64,000 nt of DNA from Rhodobacteraceae bacterium M382 (GTDB lineage Bacteria; Pseudomonadota; Alphaproteobacteria; Rhodobacterales; Rhodobacteraceae): contig CP081098.1 of NCBI GenBank assembly GCA_025141015.1, forward strand, positions 1,804,501 through 1,868,500, in the 5' to 3' direction. The notes below the pieces were generated by a model. The model was not told the origin of the DNA. It did not search any database and saw only the letters and a list, made by a program, of their open reading frames with translations. The translations under genes were made by a program, and so were the position numbers. Below, piece by piece: positions 8,319-18,284 of this stretch. Positions within the stretch are counted from its first letter, which is position 1. Each line of letters begins with the position of its first letter.

Positions 8319-9131
8319 ATGTCGGAGCGCGGGTATCATGTCGAACTGGGAGAGCGCCGTTTTGGCCGGGTGAACTGGTTGGGGTTGCGCACGCTTGCCG
8401 GGCGCGAGATCTCGCGGTTTGTTGTGGTCTGGACGCAAACCTTGCTTGCGCCCTTGGTGACAGCGGGTCTGTTCCTGCTGATTTTCAACACGGCCATCGG
8501 ACCGCGTCGCGGTGAGGTGATGGGGGTTCCGTTTCTTGAGTTCCTGGCGCCGGGGATCCTGATGATGGCGGTGATTCAGAACGCCTTTGCCAATACGTCT
8601 TCGTCGATTGTCATTTCCAAGGTGCAGGGCAATATCGTTGATACGCTGATGCCGCCCCTGTCCGGGGGCGAGCTGTTGTTGGGGTATCTTGCGGGGGCCG
8701 TTGTGCGCGGTGTCGTTGTGGCGCTGGGCATCGGAGCGGGGTTGGCGTTGGTTCTGGGGCAGGTGCCGCAGCACCCGTTGATCGCATTGGTCTTTGTTGT
8801 CCTGGGGGCCGGGTTCCTGGGAGGATTGGGCATCATTGCCGGGGTGTTTGCCGAAAAATTCGATCAGATGGCGGCGATCACCAATTTCATCGTCACGCCG
8901 TTGGCATTTCTGTCGGGCACGTTTTATTCCGTCGATGCCCTGCCGCCTGTGCTGCGGGTGATCTCGCATCTGAATCCGGTATTCTACCTGATCGACGGTG
9001 CGCGCTTTGGCATGATTGGCACATCCGACAGCGACCCGGTGACGGGGTTGGTAATTTGTCTGGCAGCGACGGGCGCAATTTGTGTCCTGGCCTGGTCGAT
9101 GCTGCACCGGGGATACAGGCTCAAGGCCTGA
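8319..9131 (+). CDS. ABC-2 type transporter permease
   Basis: A 270-residue inner-membrane permease with about six hydrophobic segments and the ABC-2 pattern: a long N-terminal cytoplasmic helix, FLAPGILMMAVIQNAF, and FIVTPLAFLSGTFYSVDALP near the end. The last pattern resembles NodJ/DrrB-type permeases. ATG 8319 was chosen because it follows AGCGAGGG; the longer frame upstream is noncoding. The partner ATPase is not adjacent here, since the next gene is convergent two bases away, so the partner must lie elsewhere. Substrate is unknown. Confidence 0.8.
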   Translation: MSERGYHVELGERRFGRVNWLGLRTLAGREISRFVVVWTQTLLAPLVTAGLFLLIFNTAIGPRRGEVMGVPFLEFLAPGILMMAVIQNAFANTSSSIVISKVQGNIVDTLMPPLSGGELLLGYLAGAVVRGVVVALGIGAGLALVLGQVPQHPLIALVFVVLGAGFLGGLGIIAGVFAEKFDQMAAITNFIVTPLAFLSGTFYSVDALPPVLRVISHLNPVFYLIDGARFGMIGTSDSDPVTGLVICLAATGAICVLAWSMLHRGYRLKA

Positions 9132-9133
9132 TC

Positions 9134-10378
9134 TCACTGGGCAGGAATGGACTCTGGTTTGGAAACGGCGACAGGGTGCATCCGATTGCGCCCCAATCGC
9201 GGATGCAGGCGGCGCGCCAGAACCGCAGCTCCAAATGCGGCAAACCCTCCGGCGGCAAAAATCCCGGCCAATGGCGTCGCCAACAGAACCAGCCAGGCTG
9301 CACCCGGGGTCAAGATGCCCGACACATCACGGTAGGACGAATAAATCGCTGACATTTCGGTCCGTTCGGATGGTTTGACGGCCATCAGGAACGGCAGACC
9401 GGCACAGATGTCCAGCTCGATCATGCAAAACGAGCCCAGAACCAATAGGGCAACGGCCACCACTGGCATGTTCGACAGAACCGCCGCCAGCGAGAAACAC
9501 AGCGCAACCGCGCCAAACCCGGCCTGCACCGCCTGGCGGATTGACCGGCGGGAAATCCATCGCTGCAACAGGGGCGCGCCAAACAGGGCGGCGTTGGTGA
9601 TTGACAGAAGAATGCCGCCCAGTTGGTCGCCCAGTCCATTTTCAATGGCAAAGATTGGCAGATAGACAACATAGACCCACCACCCGCAGGACCGGACCAG
9701 GGCAAAGACATAGCCCGTGACCAGGCGCGGCTGCTCCAGAAACCGGGGCAGAAACACCAACGGATTCGAGGCCGGGCCGCGCGCGCGGGTGATCAGTTTG
9801 CCATTGCCCAGCCGCATGAACCAGAACACGGCCAGCATCACCAATGCCGCGGTGCCCGAGATCACAAAGGGCGCGGGTGCCCAGTATTGATACGACAGAA
9901 CTCCGGCCATGGGCCCCACCGTCCATCCGACAGCGCTGTAGAACATCCGCGAGGTTTCGCATTTGCCCAACTCGACCCGAGAGATGTAATCCAGCACATA
10001 GGCGTTGAAGCAGATGAACACCATAACGGTCCCGACCGTATTCAGGGCAAGCGCAATCACGGTGGACCGAGCGCTGCCTTCGATGGCAAAACCCGCCGAG
10101 GTTACGAACAGCAAAACCCCGATGGTATAGGCCCAGCGGCGCGGGATCAGGCGGATGATGCCGGGCATGAGCAAGCCGATGATCAGAGATCCCAGACCCA
10201 CCAGAAAATACGCCTGTGACACCAGCCCCGCGTCGCCCAGGGCCCGGTACATGACCAGCGGGAACACGGAAATCAGAATGCCCCTGACAATCGCTTCGAT
10301 CCCGGACAATATGCCGAAATTGCGAACTGTCGGGGTGGGGGCGTGGCGCAGCCATTCGGGTATACGGCGCTCTTGCAT
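9134..10378 (-). CDS. Major facilitator superfamily transporter
   Basis: A 414-residue membrane protein with about 12 predicted transmembrane segments. The cytoplasmic start (MQERRIPEWLRHAPTP) leads into GILSGIEAIVRGILISVFPL. Loop RRWAYTIG between early helices and the basic RWISRRS central loop are MFS-like. Substrate is unknown. Its stop is two bases from the stop of the convergent ABC-2 permease, so transcripts must overlap. An upstream DMT transporter on the same strand begins 110 bp away; co-transcription is possible but not shown. Confidence 0.8.
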   Translation of the reverse strand: MQERRIPEWLRHAPTPTVRNFGILSGIEAIVRGILISVFPLVMYRALGDAGLVSQAYFLVGLGSLIIGLLMPGIIRLIPRRWAYTIGVLLFVTSAGFAIEGSARSTVIALALNTVGTVMVFICFNAYVLDYISRVELGKCETSRMFYSAVGWTVGPMAGVLSYQYWAPAPFVISGTAALVMLAVFWFMRLGNGKLITRARGPASNPLVFLPRFLEQPRLVTGYVFALVRSCGWWVYVVYLPIFAIENGLGDQLGGILLSITNAALFGAPLLQRWISRRSIRQAVQAGFGAVALCFSLAAVLSNMPVVAVALLVLGSFCMIELDICAGLPFLMAVKPSERTEMSAIYSSYRDVSGILTPGAAWLVLLATPLAGIFAAGGFAAFGAAVLARRLHPRLGRNRMHPVAVSKPESIPAQ

Positions 10379-10488
10379 GGCGGAAATCCTTGCGAGGTCA
10401 ATAGGATCACCCTGCCTGTCAAGATGAGACAGAAATGGATGTTTCCGACCTGTGCGTCGTCTTCAGACCGTTGCGCAATTTTTTCGTT

Positions 10489-11367
10489 TCAGCTCAGCCG
10501 GGCCTCGCGCCAGGCCAGGATTGCCGCGCCGGTCAGGATGATTCCGGCCCCCAGAACGGAAATGCCATCGGGCAATGTGCCAAAACCCAGGAAATCATAC
10601 GCAGCGGCAAAGATCAGAGTCGTATAGCTGAACGGCGCAACAAAACTGGCATCCGCCCGCGCCATACCGTTGATAAACGCGGTCTGGGCGCAGGCCATTA
10701 ACAGCCCAATGGCCGCCAATGCGCCCCATTGTTCCAAAGTCGGCGCTTGCCAGACCGGAATGACCGCCACGCTGGCGATCACCAGTCCCAACAGATTGTT
10801 GACCAGCAGCACCTGAAACAGCGGCTCGCGCCCGGCGAGCTTCTTGATGAAAATCAGCTCCATTCCCATGACCATGGCCGCGCCAAAAGCCAGCAGCGCA
10901 GCAGGTTGAAACGATGCCGGGGTCGGTCGCAACAGGATCAGCGCCCCCAACAACGCAATCGCAGCCGCCCCCCAGCGCCAGGGGCCGATGCGTTCGCCCA
11001 GCAATGGGATGGCCAGCACCATGGCAAACACCGGATTGAGAAAGGAAATGGCTGTGGCATCCGCCATCGGGATATAGGCGACCGAGGCAAACATCAGCGT
11101 GACTCCCAACCAGCCAAAGCTGGTCCGCCCGATGTGCAGCCCCCAGTTCGGGTGGCGCAACCGCGGCCGAATCACCGCGGCAACCGCGCCCAATCCCATC
11201 AGAGCGAATAGAAAACGCCCATGGCTGATCTGCAGCGGATTGAGCGCCGGTCCCAGCGTGTCTGTTCCCAATGCCTTGGCAAACAGTGTGGTTGCCGCGA
11301 TGAACGCGGTCGCGACAGTGATCAATGCCGCGGCCAGGGCCGGATTCTGGGTCTTTGGAACAAACAT
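10489..11367 (-). CDS. DMT superfamily (EamA) transporter
   Basis: A 292-residue protein of two EamA repeats with about ten transmembrane helices. Repeat 1 contains ISFLNPVFAMVLAIPLLGERIGPWRWGAA, the usual end-of-repeat signature (PV-x-A-x-l-GE). Repeat 2 ends with SYTTLIFAAAYDFLGFG-TLPDG. Members export amino acids, nucleobases or other metabolites; the substrate here cannot be inferred. The 150-bp gap to the next upstream gene suggests its own promoter. Confidence 0.85.
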   Translation of the reverse strand: MFVPKTQNPALAAALITVATAFIAATTLFAKALGTDTLGPALNPLQISHGRFLFALMGLGAVAAVIRPRLRHPNWGLHIGRTSFGWLGVTLMFASVAYIPMADATAISFLNPVFAMVLAIPLLGERIGPWRWGAAAIALLGALILLRPTPASFQPAALLAFGAAMVMGMELIFIKKLAGREPLFQVLLVNNLLGLVIASVAVIPVWQAPTLEQWGALAAIGLLMACAQTAFINGMARADASFVAPFSYTTLIFAAAYDFLGFGTLPDGISVLGAGIILTGAAILAWREARLS

Positions 11368-11517
11368 GGCCCAGCGGTGATCGAGAAACGCCCAAAAGGC
11401 AAGTTGCGAATGTGCTTTTGTGTCAGCTGGCGTAGGACAGCTTTGGCATCTGGAACAGGGCCGGCTGTGGGCCGATTGCCCGGGTTCTGGGGGCGAACAT
11501 TGGATGCATGGGGCAGA

Positions 11518-12759
11518 TCACAGTCTGAGCGCGCGGATGGAATACAGCCAGATGGCCCCCATACCCATAGCCGCGAGAAGATAGGGCAGGCGCAGCGCCA
11601 CGTCGCGCCCCAGATCAGGAGCGGCAGCGGCTACGATCCATCCCCCCAGTAATGCGCCAAACGGCATCATGCCCCAGCCAAAGAAACGATACAGGCTGTT
11701 GACGCGCCCCAGCAGGTCGTCAGGGATCAGCCTTTGTCGGTACGATACTGTAACGACGTTCCACAACAACGCCGCGAACATTTCGGTGAACAATGCGAGC
11801 GCCACAATCCAGGGCGAAGAGGCCAGCCCGATCACGACAAAGGACAGGGCGAACACCGGCAGAGCAATCATCAATGATTGTCTTTGACCCCAGCGTGCGG
11901 CGATGCGGGGGCAGATCAGACCTCCGGCGACACCGCCAGCGGCCCCGGCTGTCAGCAACAGGCCATGTTGGGCCGCGTTCAACCCCAGGATTTCCTGACT
12001 GAACAGGATCAACACCGTCACGGTCATCAGCGATAGCGCATTCATCAGCCCCAACAGGATCGCCAGCTGCAACACCGTGCGATGACCTCGCAGCCATGCG
12101 ATGCCTTCGCGGGCCTCCTCCCACACTGAACGGCGTGCCGGTGTGATGCGGGGGGCGATGGCCATGCACCAGACCAGCGCGGCCGCCCCTGCAAACGTGA
12201 TGGCATCCAGCACAAAGGGGGCTGGCACTGCAAATGCGATCAACACACCCGCCAAAGGGGGGCCGACAAAGGAGCCCATAACCTGTTCGATGCTCCAGAT
12301 CTGGCCATTTGCCTGCTCCAACCGGTCTTTTGGCACCACGGCGGGCAGAACTGTCTGGGCAGCGTTGTCGCGCACGACCTCGGCGGACCCCAGCAAAAAC
12401 GCCAAGGCCGAGATCGCAAGGATATACAGATGCGCCTGCGCGGGCGGAAAGTCGGGGGCCAGGAGGATGATTCCGATGACACCGCAGGTCAGAACCATAC
12501 GCAGCACATCCGCCTGGACCATCAGGCGGCGCCTATCGGCGCGGTCGGTCCAGACACCGGCCGGGATCGAGAACAACAACCAGGGCAGGCGGGTGGCAAA
12601 GGCCACCAGCGAGATCAGCACCGGATCCCGCGTGATCAATGTCGCGAGCCAGGGGAACGCCAGGGCCGACACCCCATCGCCCAGATTGGAAATGGCAGAG
12701 GCCGAGAACAGCAGGCGATAATTTCGCAGAGACCAGATATATGTCATCGGCCCACTCAT
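11518..12759 (-). CDS. MFS transporter, EntS/MFS_3-like
   Basis: A roughly 413-residue 12-TM transporter. SASAISNLGDGVSALAFPWL in TM1, GVWTDRADRRRLMVQADVLR in the loop after TM2 and a central GLICPRIAARWGQRQ loop match the MFS_3 group that includes enterobactin exporter EntS and macrolide-efflux-like proteins. The start is uncertain: a GTG at 12786, ATG at 12759 (used here) and ATG at 12747 are in frame and none has a strong ribosome-binding site. The substrate is unknown. Confidence 0.8.
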   Translation of the reverse strand: MSGPMTYIWSLRNYRLLFSASAISNLGDGVSALAFPWLATLITRDPVLISLVAFATRLPWLLFSIPAGVWTDRADRRRLMVQADVLRMVLTCGVIGIILLAPDFPPAQAHLYILAISALAFLLGSAEVVRDNAAQTVLPAVVPKDRLEQANGQIWSIEQVMGSFVGPPLAGVLIAFAVPAPFVLDAITFAGAAALVWCMAIAPRITPARRSVWEEAREGIAWLRGHRTVLQLAILLGLMNALSLMTVTVLILFSQEILGLNAAQHGLLLTAGAAGGVAGGLICPRIAARWGQRQSLMIALPVFALSFVVIGLASSPWIVALALFTEMFAALLWNVVTVSYRQRLIPDDLLGRVNSLYRFFGWGMMPFGALLGGWIVAAAAPDLGRDVALRLPYLLAAMGMGAIWLYSIRALRL

Positions 12760-13094
12760 CCGCAGAACGACGGCAGTGTCAAACACCGGTTCGATGTCGG
12801 GTTCGCCATGCGCTGTCTGCCATCACCGCAACTGTGCCAGCTGTCGAATTGTGGCGCAGGGGTGCGCAAAAGGGGTTCACAGGTCGTGATTCCTTCGTTA
12901 TGGACCCGTTTCATGATCAAACTGATGCATATCACCGCGTTGCGACGCCGACGTTGATGTCCCACCAGGCCGTTTTCCAGCCTGTTTGATCCCCTGCGCC
13001 TGTCAAATTGGCGCATTCCCACCTCTCCATCGTTGACCCGGACCTTCATGTGTTGCAGTCACAGTAGTTCCATTTGCCAAAAAGGATGATCCTG
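12760..13094. other. Divergent intergenic region, no gene seen
   Basis: About 335 bp between an MFS gene on the minus strand and argD on the plus strand. Open frames here show no protein-like composition. TTGACCCGG near 13034 could be a -35 element for argD but has no convincing -10 partner. The stretch presumably holds both promoters. Confidence 0.4.
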
Positions 13095-14270
13095 ATGATC
13101 CCGTCCGTTCTGCCGACCTATAATCGTGCCGCGCTTCAATTCGTGAAGGGCGAAGGCGCCTGGCTGACCGAGGCAGATGGCCGACGTTTTCTGGACCTGG
13201 GATCGGGGATTGCCGTGAACGCGCTGGGCCATGCGCATCCGGCATTGGTCGAGGCGCTGAGCAATCAGGCAAATGCCCTGTGGCATGTGTCCAACCTGTA
13301 TCAGATCCCCCAGCAGCAGGCACTGGCCGACAAGCTGGTTGAACATACCTTTGCCGATACGGTGTTTTTCACCAATTCGGGCACCGAAGCCTGCGAGCTG
13401 GCGGTCAAGATGGCGCGCAAGCATTTCTATGACAAGGGGCAACCCGAAAAGGTAGAGATCATCACCTTTGACGGCTCGTTCCATGGCCGTTCCTCGGCCG
13501 GGATCGCCGCCGCTGGGTCCGAAAAGATGACCAAAGGGTTCGGCCCCATTTTGGGTGGGTTTGTTCACCTGACATTTGGCGATCTTGATGGCGTGAGCAA
13601 TGCGATCTCTGACGCCACCGCCGCGATCCTGATCGAACCGATCCAGGGCGAAGGTGGCATTCGCCCCGTTCCAGATGCCGAACTCAAGGCGCTGCGCCAG
13701 ATCTGCGACGCCCACGGTCTGCTTTTGATCCTGGACGAAGTCCAATGCGGCGTTGGTCGAACAGGCAAGCTGTTTGCTCATGAATGGGCCGGGATCACCC
13801 CGGACATCATGATGGTGGCCAAGGGCATCGGCGGAGGCTTTCCGCTGGGGGCTGTTCTGGCCACCGAAGACGCGGCCAGCGGCATGACCGCAGGAACGCA
13901 TGGATCGACCTATGGCGGCAACCCGTTGGGCTGCGCCGTGGGCTGTGCGGTCATGGATCATGTGTCCGACCCCGAATTTCTGGCCGAGGTGAACCGCAAA
14001 TCCGGATTGCTGCGGCAAAAGCTGGAAGGGCTGATTGCCGATCACCCCGATGTGTTCGAAGAGGTGCGTGGATCAGGTCTGATGCTGGGGCTGAAATGCA
14101 AGGCATTGAACATGGATGTGGTCAATGCGGGCTATGAAAACATGGTTATCACCGTGCCTGCCGCTGATAACGTCATCCGTCTTTTGCCCCCGCTGACGCT
14201 GACGGATGAAGACATCGGCGCAGCTTTCACCCGTCTGGATCAGGCGGCCACCCAGGTGGAAAACGCCTGA
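13095..14270 (+). CDS. argD: Acetylornithine aminotransferase
   Basis: PLP-dependent class III aminotransferase of arginine biosynthesis that makes N-acetylornithine from N-acetylglutamate semialdehyde. The 391-residue length is normal. Landmarks: [37 protein letters not shown] with the PLP-ring aspartate, [15 protein letters not shown] with the Schiff-base lysine, and [18 protein letters not shown] 13095 fits the usual [11 protein letters not shown] start; AAAAGG lies about 9 bases upstream, and ATGs at 13074 and 13086 are in frame. It is followed 76 bp later by argF, the usual alphaproteobacterial argD-argF pair. Confidence 0.95.
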   Translation: MIPSVLPTYNRAALQFVKGEGAWLTEADGRRFLDLGSGIAVNALGHAHPALVEALSNQANALWHVSNLYQIPQQQALADKLVEHTFADTVFFTNSGTEACELAVKMARKHFYDKGQPEKVEIITFDGSFHGRSSAGIAAAGSEKMTKGFGPILGGFVHLTFGDLDGVSNAISDATAAILIEPIQGEGGIRPVPDAELKALRQICDAHGLLLILDEVQCGVGRTGKLFAHEWAGITPDIMMVAKGIGGGFPLGAVLATEDAASGMTAGTHGSTYGGNPLGCAVGCAVMDHVSDPEFLAEVNRKSGLLRQKLEGLIADHPDVFEEVRGSGLMLGLKCKALNMDVVNAGYENMVITVPAADNVIRLLPPLTLTDEDIGAAFTRLDQAATQVENA

Positions 14271-14346
14271 TCGTCCTTTGCGACCATTACTCCGAAGGAT
14301 CGGGTCTGAGACGCCCGCCCCCTCGGTCAGAAGAAGAAGCACCGAT

Positions 14347-15273
14347 ATGAACCATTTTCTAGATATTCACAAAACCGACGCGGACGAACTGCACGCGATT
14401 GTTGATCAGGCGACCGCCATGAAACAGGCGCGCCTGGGTCGCCCAAAAGTGGCCCCCGATGACGAACTGCCGCTGGACGGGCGCATGGTCGCTCTGATCT
14501 TTGAAAAACCGTCGACCCGGACGCGCGTGTCCTTTGATGTGGGGGTGCGCCAGATGGGGGGGCAGTCGATGGTGCTGAGCGGCAAGGACATGCAGCTGGG
14601 CCATGGCGAAACCATCGCCGACACGGCGCGGGTGCTGTCGCGCTATGTCGATATGATCATGATCCGGACCTTTGATGAAACGGTTTTGACCGAAATGGCG
14701 GAATATGCCGATGTACCGGTGATCAATGGGCTGACCGACCGCACCCACCCCTGTCAGATCATGGCGGATGTGATGACCTATCAGGAACACCGCGGTTCGA
14801 TCAAAGGCAAGAAAGTCGTCTGGTTGGGGGATGGCAACAACGTCTGTGCCTCGTTTCTGCACGCGGCTGGCCAGTTTGAATTCGATCTGACCTTTGCTGG
14901 TCCGGCGCAATTGGATCCCGAAGCCGACTTTATGGGGTTTGCCCGGTCAAAGGGATCGCAGATCCAGGTTGAACGGGATGCCTACAAGGCCGTTGAGGGG
15001 GCCGATCTGATTGTCGCCGATACCTGGGTTTCGATGCATGACAGCCAATCTTCCAAGGAACGTCGCCACAACATGCTGCGCCCCTACCAGGTCAACGAAC
15101 ACCTTATGTCGTTTGCCAAACCGGATGCGCTGTTCATGCATTGCCTGCCGGCACATCGTGAAGAGGAAGTAACCTCGGCCGTTATGGACGGGCCACAGTC
15201 GGTGATCTTTGACGAAGCCGAAAACCGTCTGCACGCGCAGAAGGCCGTGATGCGGTGGTGTCTGGGGGTCTGA
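14347..15273 (+). CDS. argF: Ornithine carbamoyltransferase
   Basis: Cytosolic enzyme that makes citrulline from ornithine and carbamoyl phosphate. The 308-residue protein has the carbamoyl-phosphate loop FEKPSTRTR near residue 55, HPCQ near 136, ornithine-binding SMHDSQ (the SMG-type loop) and HCLPAHR near 270 with the catalytic cysteine. It is translated from ATG 14347, co-directional with argD. The redox chaperone gene hslO, which often follows argF in relatives, is not present; a short noncoding gap and a convergent VOC gene follow. Confidence 0.97.
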   Translation: MNHFLDIHKTDADELHAIVDQATAMKQARLGRPKVAPDDELPLDGRMVALIFEKPSTRTRVSFDVGVRQMGGQSMVLSGKDMQLGHGETIADTARVLSRYVDMIMIRTFDETVLTEMAEYADVPVINGLTDRTHPCQIMADVMTYQEHRGSIKGKKVVWLGDGNNVCASFLHAAGQFEFDLTFAGPAQLDPEADFMGFARSKGSQIQVERDAYKAVEGADLIVADTWVSMHDSQSSKERRHNMLRPYQVNEHLMSFAKPDALFMHCLPAHREEEVTSAVMDGPQSVIFDEAENRLHAQKAVMRWCLGV

Positions 15274-15417
15274 TCGCTGCCAAAACGCAGGGGGCGCACC
15301 GGTGCCGCCTCTCCGCGGTGAAACCGTGCTGAAGTTGTGCCGAGCGCAGCATGATTGCCAGTTCAGGTATGCAGATCAGATGCGCCCCAAGGCGCGCCTG
15401 GCTCCTGCGAAAAACAG

Positions 15418-15834
15418 CTATCCGTCTCGACCGGGTTCGTCTGGATTGCTGGAAAACACTGCAATCTTGTTTCCCTGAGGGTCGCGAAGATAGCCGACAT
15501 AGAACTGCGGCCCATAGGCGTCACGAAAGCCCGGTTGACCCACATCAGACCCACCTGCGGCAAGCGCGGCTGCGTGAAGGGTGCGAACCTGCTCTTGATT
15601 GAACGCCTCGAAGGCAATCATGGTGCCATTGCCTGCGGACGCAGGACACCCATCAAAGGGTGATTTGACGTAGAAATCAACTGGGGCACCAGATTGCCCG
15701 GGGTGCCTGGGCAGAATATAACTCAGGTCCCCGTGATATTTCTCGAGCTGGTATCCAAGCGCAGGCAGGAACGCAGAATAAAACTGTTCTGCGAGGGCGA
15801 TGTCGTCAACGCCAACGGTCACGTAGGCAATCAT
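15418..15834 (-). CDS. VOC (glyoxalase/bleomycin-resistance fold) family protein
   Basis: A 138-residue vicinal-oxygen-chelate protein. The first beta-alpha-beta-beta-beta unit is MIAYVTVGVDDIALAEQFYSAF..., the second runs from MIAFEAFNQEQVRTLHAAAL to YVGYLRDPQGNKIAVFSS, matching the common Rhodobacterales VOC pattern with RDPQGNKI near the end. The start at ATG 15834 is preceded by AGAAGGA. It overlaps the stop of a 113-codon ORF by ATGA, suggesting translational coupling with that ORF and the Nudix gene. The substrate is unknown. Confidence 0.85.
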   Translation of the reverse strand: MIAYVTVGVDDIALAEQFYSAFLPALGYQLEKYHGDLSYILPRHPGQSGAPVDFYVKSPFDGCPASAGNGTMIAFEAFNQEQVRTLHAAALAAGGSDVGQPGFRDAYGPQFYVGYLRDPQGNKIAVFSSNPDEPGRDG

Positions 15835-16172
15835 TCTGTTGGGTCCTTCTCGCGGGGGCTGGTATCGGCGCAACGCGCTTGCCACATCTTCACACGGCCA
15901 TTCTGGATCAGGAGCGGCACAGCGACAGGGCGCGACGACACTGTGGGGCGGGCGGTGTTTGCCGCATACGGGGCCAGAGGCACGGTGACGACCACAGGCT
16001 GTTTCACACAGCATGAAAACTGGCCGTGTCGGATGACAGTCTGCGCAGGTGTCGCGGTTGGAACGGACATCGGCCTGTGGGCGTTTTCTACCAGGTTTGT
16101 GTGACAGTCGGGATGCGCTAGGATGTCGGGTTCTGGTGGCGTATTTTTTGCGGAATACCCGAACAGACTCAC
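15831..16172 (-). CDS. Possible small protein, coupled between Nudix and VOC genes
   Basis: A 113-codon frame with a GTG start that overlaps the Nudix stop (GTGA) and a stop that overlaps the VOC start (ATGA). This double overlap is what makes it worth recording: a 330-bp gap filled exactly by one frame would be unlikely by chance. The product has no family I recognise and no membrane segment. It has four cysteines (two adjacent) and is rich in Pro, Val and Thr. There is no clear ribosome-binding site, so expression would depend on coupling. If it is not real, 15835-16168 is simply an untranslated spacer. Confidence 0.4.
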   Translation of the reverse strand: MSLFGYSAKNTPPEPDILAHPDCHTNLVENAHRPMSVPTATPAQTVIRHGQFSCCVKQPVVVTVPLAPYAANTARPTVSSRPVAVPLLIQNGRVKMWQARCADTSPREKDPTE

Positions 16173-16633
16173 GCGTTGATCTGTAACAGCAGGTCGCGCA
16201 GTTGCGGTTCATGCACCAGATTGGCGGCCACTTCTGCGGGCATCCATTGGCGTTCGCGTTGATGGCTTTCGGGATAGTTCGGTGACATGGTATTCACCGC
16301 GACCCGGTAGACATAGGTTTGTACCGGTTCGGCCGTACCATTGCCGCGCTTTTTGACATAGTCATAGGTGCCGATCGGGTCGGTCTGCGGATCGGCGGAT
16401 TTCACACCGGCCTCTTCCCAGGCTTCCTGAAGGGCGCTTTGGGCACCGTCCTTGCCTTTGATCGGCCAACCCTTGGGGATGATCCAGCGACCGGTGCCCC
16501 GGCTGGTGATCATCAGAACATCCACGCCACTCTTGGTCTCGCGACAGCACAGCGCAGCAACCTGCACCGCCTTGGGACGTGAGATCATCGGCTTGAGAAG
16601 CTCCTCCCAAGCATGTGTCATGAATTTGACCAT
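16169..16633 (-). CDS. Nudix hydrolase
   Basis: A 154-residue hydrolase resembling diphosphoinositol-polyphosphate-phosphohydrolase-like bacterial Nudix proteins: RGTGRWIIPKGWPIKGK followed by the Nudix box GAQSALQEAWEEAGV. The catalytic EExGV end is intact, while the usual REx2EE arginine is Gln, as in several members of this subgroup. The expected substrate is a nucleotide or inositol diphosphate linked to another moiety; it cannot be specified. It is first in a trio with the 113-codon ORF and the VOC gene. Confidence 0.85.
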   Translation of the reverse strand: MVKFMTHAWEELLKPMISRPKAVQVAALCCRETKSGVDVLMITSRGTGRWIIPKGWPIKGKDGAQSALQEAWEEAGVKSADPQTDPIGTYDYVKKRGNGTAEPVQTYVYRVAVNTMSPNYPESHQRERQWMPAEVAANLVHEPQLRDLLLQINA

Positions 16634-16682
16634 GGTTTGCGCCTGTGTTCGCCTTGCAACTTATGTCACTTTGATTAACTAG

Positions 16683-16694
16683 ATGTATATACAT
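16683..16694. promoter_or_regulatory. AT-rich palindrome between Nudix gene and 6PGD gene
   Basis: ATGTATATACAT is a perfect 12-bp palindrome midway between divergent genes, 50 bp upstream of the Nudix start and 160 bp upstream of the dehydrogenase start. It may be an operator or part of a promoter. Confidence 0.3.
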
Positions 16695-16853
16695 ACGGAG
16701 AGGGCATTTGCCAAGGGTATTGGTGAATTCACGGTGTTTCTTTAACGTGTTTCGTGAAAATGTGCGGTTGGAATTGTCTTGGCCAAGGCCGAAAAACTGC
16801 ACGCGAAGGCCGCATATTGGTCGATCTGGCCGTTTGAGAGGATTGCAGCAACA

Positions 16854-18254
16854 ATGAAAACGGCGCAGATCGGGATTTATGGTCTAGGGACCATGGGGCG
16901 GGCTCTTGCCCTGAACCTGGCGGAGCACGGGATTGTGACCGCCGTGGCCAATCGCGAAACGGATTGGATTGATCCGTTTGTCGAAGGGGCCAGCCATCTG
17001 GGCGAGAACCTGTTGCCAGCATATGATCTGGAGAGTTTTGTCAAACGTTTGGACACGCCGCGTACCGTGTTGTTCATGATCCCGTCGGGGCCCCCTCTGG
17101 ATGTGATGCTGGATCACGTGCTGCCGTTGCTGGACGCCGGCGACATGGTGGTGGATGCGGGTAATGCCGATTTCAATGAAACGGTGCGGCGCAGCGCCCG
17201 GGTTCAGGCTCTGGGTATCGACTATGTTGGCATGGGCGTGTCTGGCGGCGCGCGGGGCGCGCGCCATGGCCCGTCGATGATGGTCGGGGGGGATGATCAC
17301 AGCTGGACCCGGCTGGCTCCCGTGTTGTGCCCGATCGCGGCCCGGTTCGAAGGGGACCCGTGTGTGGCGCACATGGGCCCGGATGGGGCAGGGCATTTCG
17401 TCAAGACCGTGCACAATGGCATCGAATATGCCGACATGCAGATGATTGCGGAAATCTATGGGCTGCTGCGGGATGGCGGCGGCTGGGATGCGCCCGCAAT
17501 TGGCCAGTTGTTTCGTGCCTGGAGCGGTGGACCTTTGGCGTCCTTTTTGGTGGATGTGACGGCAATCGCGCTGGCGGCAATGGACGAGGAGACACACCAG
17601 CCATTGGTGGATGTGATCCTGGACAAGGCGGGTCAAAAGGGAACCGGGCGCTGGAGCGTGATCGAAGCACTCAAGCTGGGGCAGTCGGCCTCGACCATCG
17701 AAGGTGCCGTGGGTGCGCGGGCGTGGTCGGCAGCCCTGGACGTGCGTCGGACAGCGGCCGATGTGTTGCCGGGAACCTCGGTGGTCGGCGGATTGCCCGG
17801 GGCGCATGTGTTGGAGCGGGCCCTGCTCGCGGGGCGGATCCTGTCGCACGCTCAAGGGTTCGACATTCTTCGGGCAGCGTCTCAGGAGCACGCATGGGAT
17901 TTGGACCTGGCCCGGATTGCCGAAATATGGCGCGCGGGATGCATTTTGCGGTCCGATCTGCTCAGCGACATCGCAAAATCACTGGCAGCGGACCCGCCGC
18001 AGGGGCAATTGGTTCTGGCACCTGAAATGGTGGGGCTGTTGGATCAAAGTGTTCCCGCATTGCGTCAGGTCGTCGGCGCAGCTGTGCAGACCGGTTTGCC
18101 GGTTCCGGCCTTGTCGGCGGCGCTGGCCTGGTATGACAGTCTGCGCCAGGCCAGAGGCAACGCCAATCTGATCCAGGCGCAACGTGACGTCTTTGGGTCG
18201 CATGGGTTTGAACGGATTGACAAAACTGGCCGGTTCAATGGGGAATGGGGCTAA
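16854..18254 (+). CDS. gnd: 6-phosphogluconate dehydrogenase, decarboxylating
   Basis: Oxidises 6-phosphogluconate to ribulose 5-phosphate with NADP, the last oxidative pentose-phosphate step. The 466-residue protein shows the dinucleotide fold GIYGLGTMGRALALNLAEHG, VDAGNADF (normally GNS-x), SGGARGARHGPSMM and GHFVKTVHNGIEYADMQMIAE with the catalytic lysine. ATG 16854 was chosen by the conserved MKTAQIGIYGLG start. The sequence diverges from housekeeping 6PGDs at several conserved spots (GNADF, SGGARGARHG), but the C-terminal domain ends normally. An SDR gene follows 30 bp later, probably in the same transcript. Confidence 0.85.
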   Translation: MKTAQIGIYGLGTMGRALALNLAEHGIVTAVANRETDWIDPFVEGASHLGENLLPAYDLESFVKRLDTPRTVLFMIPSGPPLDVMLDHVLPLLDAGDMVVDAGNADFNETVRRSARVQALGIDYVGMGVSGGARGARHGPSMMVGGDDHSWTRLAPVLCPIAARFEGDPCVAHMGPDGAGHFVKTVHNGIEYADMQMIAEIYGLLRDGGGWDAPAIGQLFRAWSGGPLASFLVDVTAIALAAMDEETHQPLVDVILDKAGQKGTGRWSVIEALKLGQSASTIEGAVGARAWSAALDVRRTAADVLPGTSVVGGLPGAHVLERALLAGRILSHAQGFDILRAASQEHAWDLDLARIAEIWRAGCILRSDLLSDIAKSLAADPPQGQLVLAPEMVGLLDQSVPALRQVVGAAVQTGLPVPALSAALAWYDSLRQARGNANLIQAQRDVFGSHGFERIDKTGRFNGEWG

Positions 18255-18284
18255 AGCGTCTGTAACCCGGGGAAATATGGCATC

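Noticed and set aside
12756-13049. Minus-strand frame in the argD upstream gap
   Set aside because: Overlaps the MFS start region, lacks a ribosome-binding site and has no protein-like pattern.
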